A stretch of 22,490 nucleotides of DNA from contig CAJBIL010000462.1 in the NCBI GenBank assembly GCA_903953145.1, forward strand, positions 1-22,490, in the 5' to 3' direction. This stretch comes from an uncultured beta proteobacterium. Lineage in GTDB: Bacteria; Pseudomonadota; Gammaproteobacteria; Burkholderiales; Rhodocyclaceae. Numbering within the stretch: position 1 is the stretch's first letter; the number at the start of each line of letters is the position of its first letter. A program made the translations under genes and the position numbers. Shown in pieces: positions 16,834 through 22,490 of this stretch. The notes beneath the pieces are model-generated. The model searched no databases and had not been told where the DNA came from. It saw only the letters and a list, made by a program, of their open reading frames with translations.

Positions 16834-17865
16834 GTGCAAGGAGCTTTTCGTCTAGACGAAATAGTTGCTCGTCTTGGGGGGCGACTTGAGGGGGACGGTT
16901 CTGTCCTTGTCACCCAAGTCGGGACACTTGCTTCTGCAGGTGTAGGGCAGATTGCTTTCCTCGCCAATCCAAAATATCGCAAGCAATTACAAACAACTGG
17001 GGCTGCAGCAGTTATTCTCCCGCCTCAGTTTGTTGCAGACACAAATCTGCCATGCATTATTCATAATAATGCTTACGCCTACTATGCAAAAGTAGCCGCT
17101 ATGCTTAACCCGGTAACAATTCGGTTGCCTGGGGTTCATTCATCGGCAGTCGTGCATTCTCAACTTCATTCTTCCGTGAGCATCGGTGAAAATGTTGTTA
17201 TCGGGAAAGACGTGCAGTTTGGTGAAAACGTGACGCTTTATCCAGGCTGTGTGATTGGTGATCGCGTTTCGCTCGGTGAAGGGACTTGTATTTACCCTAA
17301 TGTCGTTATTTACTCGGATTGTGTTGTTGGAAAACGTGCCGTGATTCAGGCTGGTGCAGTCATTGGTGGCGATGGCTTCGGTTTTGCAAAGGAAGGCGAC
17401 AACTGGATAAAAATTCCACAGATCGGGCGTGTCATTATTGGGGATGATGTTGAGGTCGGGGCTAATACATCGATTGATCGCGGTGCGCTTGATGACACTG
17501 TGATTGGTAATGGCGTGAAAATTGACAATCAAATACAGATCGCTCACAACGTAACTATTGGCGAAAACTCGGCACTGGCTGGTTGCGTAGGTATTGCAGG
17601 AAGTACAAGAATTGGTCGGCGTTGTACGGTGGGTGGCGCTGGCATGATCATTGGCCATCTTGAAATTGCTGATGACGTTCATGTTTCTGCCGGCTCCATG
17701 GTTACGAAAAATTTACTTAATCCTGGGCAATACACCAGTATTTTTCCAATTGAGACGCATGCTGCCTGGTTGAAAAATGCTGCCCAGATCAAACGGCTGG
17801 CCAAGCTCGCTGATCGCGTTGCCGAACTTGAAAAAAAACTCGAAAAACTGGAGAGAACGTCTTGA
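16834..17865 (+). CDS. lpxD: UDP-3-O-(3-hydroxyacyl)glucosamine N-acyltransferase
   Basis: LpxD adds the second 3-hydroxyacyl chain, to the amine of UDP-3-acyl-glucosamine, the third step of lipid A synthesis. The 343-residue product (341 in E. coli) has an N-terminal uridine-binding domain (1-100), then left-handed hexapeptide repeats such as SIGENVVIGKDVQFG from about 105 to 295. The catalytic histidine is H238 in QIAHN, and a short C-terminal helix or coiled coil rich in K, E and L covers 317-341. Translation starts at GTG 16834, with GGGG at 16825-16828 as Shine-Dalgarno. An ATG two bases upstream is out of frame. The stop overlaps the putative TTG start of fabZ. Confidence 0.96.
   Translation: MQGAFRLDEIVARLGGRLEGDGSVLVTQVGTLASAGVGQIAFLANPKYRKQLQTTGAAAVILPPQFVADTNLPCIIHNNAYAYYAKVAAMLNPVTIRLPGVHSSAVVHSQLHSSVSIGENVVIGKDVQFGENVTLYPGCVIGDRVSLGEGTCIYPNVVIYSDCVVGKRAVIQAGAVIGGDGFGFAKEGDNWIKIPQIGRVIIGDDVEVGANTSIDRGALDDTVIGNGVKIDNQIQIAHNVTIGENSALAGCVGIAGSTRIGRRCTVGGAGMIIGHLEIADDVHVSAGSMVTKNLLNPGQYTSIFPIETHAAWLKNAAQIKRLAKLADRVAELEKKLEKLERTS
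17850..17864 (+). promoter_or_regulatory. Shine-Dalgarno favouring the TTG start of fabZ
   Basis: GGAG at 17850-17853 lies 8 nt before TTG at 17862-17864, which overlaps the lpxD stop as TTGA. The same GGAG is 17 nt from the in-frame ATG at 17871, which is too far for normal initiation there. Confidence 0.55.
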
Positions 17866-18308
17866 ACGCAATGGATATTCACGAAATTCTGGAACATCTT
17901 CCTCATCGTTACCCTTTTCTGCTGGTCGACCGTGTGGTCGACTTTGAAGCGGGTAAGTCTATCCATGCTTACAAGAACGTGACGATCAACGAACCTTTTT
18001 TTACCGGACATTTTCCTCATCATCCAGTCATGCCTGGGGTATTGATCATGGAGGCTCTAGCGCAAGCTGCCGGTATTCTTTCGTTCAAAACAATGGGTTC
18101 AAAACCCGATGCAAATTCCGTTTTTTATTTTGTCGGGATTGATAATGCTCGCTTCAAGAAGCCGGTAACTGCGGGTGACCAGCTTCATTTGCACGTGGAA
18201 ATCAAGCGCCACATGCGTGGTATCTGGAAATATAAGGCGGAAGCTCGTGTTGATGGTGATTTGGTGGCAGAGGCCGAGTTAATGTGTGCTCAGCGCGACG
18301 TGGCTTGA
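17862..18308 (+). CDS. fabZ: 3-hydroxyacyl-[acyl-carrier-protein] dehydratase FabZ
   Basis: FabZ dehydrates 3-hydroxyacyl-ACP in fatty acid elongation and so competes with LpxA and LpxD for the same substrates; its place between their genes is widespread. The product has 148 residues from TTG, or 145 from ATG 17871 (MDIHEILEHLPHRYPF). The hot-dog fold is marked by LPHRYPFLLVDRV at 13-25 and the active-site stretch GHFPHHPVMPG at 49-59, with catalytic H50 and E64 (numbered from TTG). It ends AELMCAQRDVA. The TTG is preferred on Shine-Dalgarno spacing, but the ATG is a real alternative. The stop TGA lies 8 bp before the lpxA ATG. Confidence 0.95.
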   Translation: MNAMDIHEILEHLPHRYPFLLVDRVVDFEAGKSIHAYKNVTINEPFFTGHFPHHPVMPGVLIMEALAQAAGILSFKTMGSKPDANSVFYFVGIDNARFKKPVTAGDQLHLHVEIKRHMRGIWKYKAEARVDGDLVAEAELMCAQRDVA

Positions 18309-18316
18309 GCAAGGCA

Positions 18317-19087
18317 ATGATTCATTCGAGTGCAATCATCCATCCGGGCGCCAGACTGGGAGCCGGTGTCACGGTCGGCGCATATTCGATTATCGGCGAA
18401 CATGTCGAAATTGGAGAAAATACGAGTATCGGCCCGCATGTAGTTGTATCCGGGCATACCAGAATCGGTTGTGATAATCGTATTTTTCAATTTTGCTCTA
18501 TCGGTGAAGTGCCGCAGGACAAAAAATATGCTGGAGAACCGACGCGCCTTGAGATCGGTCACCGCAATACGATTCGAGAGTTCTGTACCTTTAATCTAGG
18601 TACCGCTCAGGATGTTGGTGTTACAAGCGTGGGCGATGACAACTGGATTATGGCCTATGTGCATATCGCGCATGACTGTCAGGTCGGAAACCGCACTACG
18701 TTTGCCAATAATGCGCAACTCGCCGGCCACGTTCACATTGATGATTGGGCGATTCTTGGCGGCTATACTGGCGTTCATCAGTTCTGTCGTGTCGGCGCGC
18801 ATACCATGACGGCAGTCGGAACCGTTGTTTTGCAGGATATTCCCCCATTCGTAATGGCTGCCGGCAATACCGCCAGCCCCTTTGGTATTAATGCCGAAGG
18901 GTTAAAACGGCGTGGTTTTTCGCCGGATGCACTGATGGCGCTGAAACGCGCTTACCGAACCCTTTACAAGTCCGGCCTGATGCTTGATGAGGCACGCGCC
19001 AAGCTTGAGGAGGATGTAAAGTTGCATCCTGAAATTCAGCCAATACTTGATTTTCTGGCGGTTTCCAAACGCGGCATCATCCGATGA
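18317..19087 (+). CDS. lpxA: UDP-N-acetylglucosamine O-acyltransferase
   Basis: LpxA transfers a 3-hydroxyacyl chain from ACP to the 3-OH of UDP-GlcNAc, the first step of lipid A synthesis. The 256-residue product (262 in E. coli) is a trimeric left-handed beta-helix of hexapeptide repeats. The catalytic base is H119 in HIAHDC, and EGLKRRGFS at 194-202 opens the C-terminal helices. The residue aligned with the E. coli chain-length ruler G173 is V167. The motif TFNLGT at 91-96 replaces the E. coli TIHRGT, as in Neisseria. The ATG at 18317 gives MIHSSAIIHP. An in-frame TTG at 18305 overlaps the fabZ stop and would add four residues. The stop overlaps lpxB by 4 bp. Confidence 0.96.
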   Translation: MIHSSAIIHPGARLGAGVTVGAYSIIGEHVEIGENTSIGPHVVVSGHTRIGCDNRIFQFCSIGEVPQDKKYAGEPTRLEIGHRNTIREFCTFNLGTAQDVGVTSVGDDNWIMAYVHIAHDCQVGNRTTFANNAQLAGHVHIDDWAILGGYTGVHQFCRVGAHTMTAVGTVVLQDIPPFVMAAGNTASPFGINAEGLKRRGFSPDALMALKRAYRTLYKSGLMLDEARAKLEEDVKLHPEIQPILDFLAVSKRGIIR

Positions 19088-20280
19088 CAGCAACTGCAGT
19101 TCAAGGGGTTGTTCGTATCGCGATGGTGGCGGGGGAAGCTTCGGGAGACATGCTTGCCAGTCATTTGATTCAAGCGATCAAGGTAAAGTTACCAGAGGCG
19201 ATTTTTTACGGAATCGGTGGGCCAAAGATGCTTGGCCAAGGGTTTGACGCATGGTATCCGCTGGAAAAGCTCTCCGTGCTTGGATACGTCGAAGCACTTA
19301 AGCATTACCGCGAAATATCCGGAATCCGCAGCAAGCTTAAGCGTCGTCTGCTCAAGGCACCTCCGGACATATTTATTGGCGTAGATGCGCCGGATTTTAA
19401 TCTGGCGCTTGAAAAAACCCTCAAGCAGCGTGGCATTCCATGCGTTCATTATGTCAGTCCATCAATCTGGGCATGGCGCGGAGCCCGTATTCACAAAATC
19501 GGTGCAGCTGTTTCACGGGTACTGGCCCTGTTCCCCTTCGAGCCAGTGCTTTACGAAAAGCAGGGTATTCCCGTCAATTATGTCGGCCATCCATTGGCTG
19601 ATATTTTGCCTGTCGAAGATGGTCGGGCTACTGCGCGAGAGTTGCTCGGTTTGTCATCCCAGCTGCCAATTTTTGCGCTCCTGCCGGGGAGTCGCCAGTC
19701 CGAGCTGGAGCACATGGCCGACACGTTCATCGCGACGGCACGCGAGATTCACCAAAAGCTGCCAAATGCGCTGTTTCTGGTTCCTCTTGCAACACGTGAA
19801 ACCCGTTTGCTATTCGAAACAGCGCTCTATCGTTGTGACGCACGTGAACTGCCGATTCGCATGTTATTTGGTCACGCACATGAGGCGATGATGGCGTCGG
19901 ATGTCGTTCTTGTCGCGAGTGGAACTGCGACGCTCGAAGCTGCACTGCTAAAGCGGCCAATGGCGATTGTCTACAAGATGGCGCCATTCTCTTATCGACT
20001 AATGCGACGTATGAGCTATTTGCCTTATGTTGGGCTCCCCAATATTCTTGCCGGAAAATTCGTGGTGCCCGAATTCGTTCAGGATGACGCAACCCCCGCC
20101 AATCTGGCGCAGGCATTGCTAAATTTATACGCTGACAAAGCGACCTGCGCGCGGATCAGTGAAACTTTCCGCGAGATACATCTGCAACTCAAGCAAAACA
20201 CCTCAGAAAAGGCGGCGGCGGCTATTCTTGATTGTATGCCACTCGCTGTGCGCAACAATGCCTTTGCTGCAGCAGCCTGA
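19084..20280 (+). CDS. lpxB: Lipid-A-disaccharide synthase
   Basis: LpxB is a GT-B glycosyltransferase (family GT19) that joins lipid X and UDP-2,3-diacylglucosamine into the lipid A disaccharide at the inner membrane. The 398-residue product (382 in E. coli) has VAGEASGD at 15-22, VDAPDFN with D101 near 100-106, SPSIWAWRGARI at 125-136 and LLPGSRQSEL at 199-208, all typical. A short extra N-terminus (MTATAVQGVVR) precedes the core. The start overlaps the lpxA stop (ATGA), and the last 23 bp overlap the 5' end of rnhB. LpxC and LpxH are not in the window. Confidence 0.96.
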   Translation: MTATAVQGVVRIAMVAGEASGDMLASHLIQAIKVKLPEAIFYGIGGPKMLGQGFDAWYPLEKLSVLGYVEALKHYREISGIRSKLKRRLLKAPPDIFIGVDAPDFNLALEKTLKQRGIPCVHYVSPSIWAWRGARIHKIGAAVSRVLALFPFEPVLYEKQGIPVNYVGHPLADILPVEDGRATARELLGLSSQLPIFALLPGSRQSELEHMADTFIATAREIHQKLPNALFLVPLATRETRLLFETALYRCDARELPIRMLFGHAHEAMMASDVVLVASGTATLEAALLKRPMAIVYKMAPFSYRLMRRMSYLPYVGLPNILAGKFVVPEFVQDDATPANLAQALLNLYADKATCARISETFREIHLQLKQNTSEKAAAAILDCMPLAVRNNAFAAAA

Positions 20281-20845
20281 GGGGCTTGTTTGCGGTGTCG
20301 ATGAGGCGGGGCGGGGGCCGCTGGCTGGTCCGGTGGTGGCTGCAGCCGTCATTCTCGACCCCACGAGGCCAATAGAAGGTCTTGACGATTCCAAGAAGCT
20401 TTCAGCCAGGCGTCGTCAAGTGCTGGCAGTCGAAATTCGTGCAAAGGCTTTGGCATGGGCCGTCGCCGAGGCTAGTGTGGAGGAAATCGACTGCATCAAT
20501 ATCCTTCAAGCCAGTATGCTTGCCATGCAACGCGCCGTTGAAGCGCTTGGTATTGAACCAAGCCGTGCATTGATCGATGGTAATCGCTGTCCGGAACTGT
20601 GTTGCCCGGCCGAGGCGATCATCGGTGGTGACGGCAAGGTTGCTTCGATTGCTGCTGCGTCAATTCTCGCTAAAACAGTTCGCGATGCCTTAATGCTTGA
20701 GATGCATGCGCTCTATCCGAAATACGGCTTTGACCGACATATGGGCTATCCAACAGCTGTACATCTTAAAGCCCTGCGCGAACATGGGGTGACGCCAATA
20801 CATCGCCGCAGTTATGCGCCGGTTGCGCAACTCCTCCTGTTATGA
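20258..20845 (+). CDS. rnhB: Ribonuclease HII
   Basis: RNase HII cleaves the RNA strand of RNA-DNA hybrids and starts removal of single misincorporated ribonucleotides. The 195-residue product (198 in E. coli) has GVDEAGRGPLAGPV at 13-26 with catalytic D15 and E16. The other acidic residues are D108 in LIDGNR and D125 in GGDGKVASI, and the family's YGFDRHMGYPT lies at 156-166. The ATG at 20258 is chosen because it gives the usual N-terminus; the frame remains open to 20159 inside lpxB. lpxB-rnhB linkage also occurs in E. coli. The stop overlaps the next gene's start (ATGA). Confidence 0.95.
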   Translation: MPLLQQPEGLVCGVDEAGRGPLAGPVVAAAVILDPTRPIEGLDDSKKLSARRRQVLAVEIRAKALAWAVAEASVEEIDCINILQASMLAMQRAVEALGIEPSRALIDGNRCPELCCPAEAIIGGDGKVASIAAASILAKTVRDALMLEMHALYPKYGFDRHMGYPTAVHLKALREHGVTPIHRRSYAPVAQLLLL

Positions 20846-21615
20846 GGCAAATTGCGTCGCGCGACAACCCGTATTTCAAAGCGCTAAAGAAACTTTGCCA
20901 AAGCGGCAGAGAGCGGCGAAAAACGGGGCAGATCGTTCTCGACGGGATGCATCTGATCAAAGAGTACGCTGCGCATTTTTCTCACCCGATGGCGCTTGTC
21001 ATTAGCGAGAGTGGTGCCTTACGCACTGAAATCGCAGCTTATCTGTCCGGTTCATGTTCCACTATCACCGTACTAACTGACGTACTGTTCGATGATCTTG
21101 CTGCCGTCGAAACGCCCAGCGGTATCATGGCAGTCGTCTTACAGCCGAAAACTTCACACGCACTGAATCAGGAAATTGACGCAGTGCTACTCGACGGCAT
21201 ACAGGATCCTGGCAATGTGGGGTCTATCTTGCGCAGTGCTGCAGCCGCTGGTTTCCGGCAAATCCTTTTGTCAGCCGATTGCGCTCACGCTTGGTCACCA
21301 AAGACACTGCGTGCTGCGATGGGTGCGCACTTTCAACTCGATATCCATGAAAGCTGTGATTTGCCGGGTTTCCTTGGCGGCTATCAGGGGCAAGGTATCG
21401 TGACTGCGCTGGGTGCTGACCAGTCTCTGTATGTGGCTAATCTAAAAAAACCGTTGGCTTGGGTTTTTGGTAGTGAAGGGCAGGGAGTGCGTCCCGAAGT
21501 CGCGGAGGCAAGTCGAGTAAAAGTGCAAATTCCGATGTCACGCACTACCGAGTCACTCAATGTCGCTGCCGCAGCAGCGATTTGTCTATTCGAGACGGTT
21601 CGCCAGCGTCAGTAG
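20842..21615 (+). CDS. SpoU/TrmH-family RNA 2'-O-ribose methyltransferase
   Basis: This is a SPOUT-class methyltransferase that uses S-adenosylmethionine to methylate a ribose 2'-OH in rRNA or tRNA. The 257-residue protein has an N-terminal substrate-binding domain (SRDNPYFKALKKL near 6-18, then IVLDGMHLIKEY at 31-42) and a knotted C-terminal domain. The three motifs are LLDGIQDPGNVGSILRSA at 116-133, WVFGSEGQGVRPE at 207-219 and IPMSRTTESLNVA at 230-242. It is related to RlmB and TsnR, but the target nucleotide cannot be read from sequence, so no symbol is given. It starts within the rnhB stop (ATGA) and its 3' end overlaps ppsR, on the other strand, by 7 bp. Confidence 0.92.
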   Translation: MRQIASRDNPYFKALKKLCQSGRERRKTGQIVLDGMHLIKEYAAHFSHPMALVISESGALRTEIAAYLSGSCSTITVLTDVLFDDLAAVETPSGIMAVVLQPKTSHALNQEIDAVLLDGIQDPGNVGSILRSAAAAGFRQILLSADCAHAWSPKTLRAAMGAHFQLDIHESCDLPGFLGGYQGQGIVTALGADQSLYVANLKKPLAWVFGSEGQGVRPEVAEASRVKVQIPMSRTTESLNVAAAAAICLFETVRQRQ

Positions 21616-22445
21616 CTGTTCCGTTCTATCTTGATTTCCTGCAAGATTGTCGTCGAGATTTCTTCGATCGACTTAGTCGACGAATCCAGCCATCGAATGC
21701 CTTCCTTGCGCATCATTTTTTCTGCCTCGGCTACTTCAATCTTGCAGTTTTCCAGGGCTGCATAGCGGCTATTAGGCCGCCTTTCATGGCGAATGACTTG
21801 TAGACGTTCGGGCTGAATGGTTAAGCCGAAAAGTTTTGCACGGTGCTTGTCCAGTCCTTCGGGTAAAACACGCCGGTCAAAATCTTCAGGAATAAGGGGG
21901 TAGTTTGCTGCTTTCAAGCCAAATTGCATGGCCAGATAAAGGCTGGTCGGTGTTTTCCCACAACGCGATACGCCAACCAGGATCACATCAGCTTCTTCAA
22001 GCCCCTTGTTCGTGATGCCGTCATCGTGGCCCAGTGTGTAGTTGATTGCTTCAATGCGGCTTTTGTAGGAACTGCTGTCAGTCGAGCTATGTGACCGACC
22101 GATGGTATGCGTCGACTTGATACCTAGCTCAATTTCCAGGGGGGCGATGAAGGTTTCAAAAAAAGAGAGGCATAGCGCATCCGTCTGTCGAAGGATGGCG
22201 TTCAAGTCATGTTCAACCAGTGTCGTGAAGATAATCGGACGAACACCATCCTGGCGCGCCGCAAGCGAAATACGTTCGACACATTCACGTGCCTTTTCTG
22301 ATGAATTAACGAAAGGCATACGAACCTGCCGGATTCGCACGCCTTCAAATTGCGTCAGCAGACTGTGTCCCAGGGTTTCAGCGGTGATTCCGGTGCCATC
22401 AGAAACGAAGAAGGCAGTACGAACGGGCGTTGTATCCATGGTCAT
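21609..22445 (-). CDS. ppsR: PEP synthase regulatory protein (bifunctional kinase/pyrophosphorylase), DUF299 family
   Basis: PpsR inactivates phosphoenolpyruvate synthase by ADP-dependent threonine phosphorylation and reactivates it by Pi-dependent dephosphorylation, controlling gluconeogenic carbon flow. From ATG 22445 the product has 278 residues (277 in E. coli). It shows the N-terminal FFVSDGTGITAE at 12-23 and HTIGRSHSS near 113-121. The P-loop GVSRCGKT lies at 158-165, followed by TPTSLYLA, and NYPLIPED at 181-188. The start is uncertain: TTG at 22463 and ATG at 22439 are also in frame, and none has a strong Shine-Dalgarno. ppsA is often divergent from it, which would place ppsA just right of the window; this is not visible. 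The PpsR-type identity, rather than the PPDK-regulating relative, follows from class and context. Confidence 0.92.
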   Translation of the reverse strand: MTMDTTPVRTAFFVSDGTGITAETLGHSLLTQFEGVRIRQVRMPFVNSSEKARECVERISLAARQDGVRPIIFTTLVEHDLNAILRQTDALCLSFFETFIAPLEIELGIKSTHTIGRSHSSTDSSSYKSRIEAINYTLGHDDGITNKGLEEADVILVGVSRCGKTPTSLYLAMQFGLKAANYPLIPEDFDRRVLPEGLDKHRAKLFGLTIQPERLQVIRHERRPNSRYAALENCKIEVAEAEKMMRKEGIRWLDSSTKSIEEISTTILQEIKIERNSY

Positions 22446-22490
22446 CTTGGCAGAATTAAACAAGCATTTTAGAGCTACTTTGGCAGATTA

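Noticed and set aside
17140..17682. 180-codon open frame on the minus strand
   Set aside because: It is antisense to the hexapeptide repeats of lpxD. The Asn/Thr/Ile-rich periodic product is a by-product of the repeating codons on the other strand.
18305..18316. TTG 18305 as the lpxA start
   Set aside because: It overlaps the fabZ stop neatly, but no Shine-Dalgarno precedes it, and LpxA proteins begin at the MIHSSAIIHP-type motif.
20159..20257. Upstream extension of rnhB
   Set aside because: It is out-of-frame reading of lpxB. RNase HII proteins begin close to the VDEAGRG motif, which fits the ATG at 20258.

Overview
The window reads as a chromosomal core-gene segment of a betaproteobacterium. 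The gene order (rpfE-like gene beside recJ; map-glnD divergent from rpsB-tsf; then the pyrH to lpxB envelope cluster, rnhB, a SpoU methyltransferase and ppsR), the Neisseria-like BamA barrel and the LpxA 'TFNLGT' motif all point there. Base composition is moderate and codon use is even across the window. A relative of the Rhodocyclales or Nitrosomonadales is my best guess, but the sequence alone does not fix the genus. I see no mobile element, tRNA, rRNA, CRISPR array or foreign-looking block.

Left arm (about 1-6323, all minus strand, transcribed right to left): map, glnD, an rpfE-like gene of unknown function, and recJ. They are tightly packed: 6 bp from map to glnD, 42 bp from glnD to the rpfE-like gene, and a 4-bp ATGA overlap into recJ. 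A perfect 12-bp hairpin lies about 100 bp beyond recJ at the window edge.

Centre (6324-6659): the divergent intergenic region. It carries a good extended -10 promoter for rpsB and a leader of about 170 nt with nested stems and a possible pseudoknot next to the rpsB Shine-Dalgarno sequence. This is a candidate autoregulatory site for ribosomal protein S2.

Right arm (6660-21615, all plus strand): sixteen genes in one array. Translation and ribosome recycling come first (rpsB, tsf, frr, with UMP kinase pyrH between). Isoprenoid and phospholipid precursor synthesis follows (uppS, cdsA, dxr). Next is envelope proteolysis and outer-membrane protein assembly (rseP, bamA, skp), then lipid A and fatty acid synthesis (lpxD, fabZ, lpxA, lpxB), then rnhB and a 2'-O-ribose methyltransferase. 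The only sizeable gap is the 120 bp before tsf, which holds a strong hairpin. From uppS on, junctions are mostly overlaps or gaps of a few bases, so translational coupling is likely. The PEP synthase regulator ppsR converges from the minus strand, and its 3' end overlaps the methyltransferase by 7 bp.

I found no undescribed multi-gene system. The points most worth a second look are the rpsB leader structure, the LpxA chain-length residue, the cluster of non-ATG starts in skp-lpxD-fabZ, and the uncharacterised rpfE-like gene.
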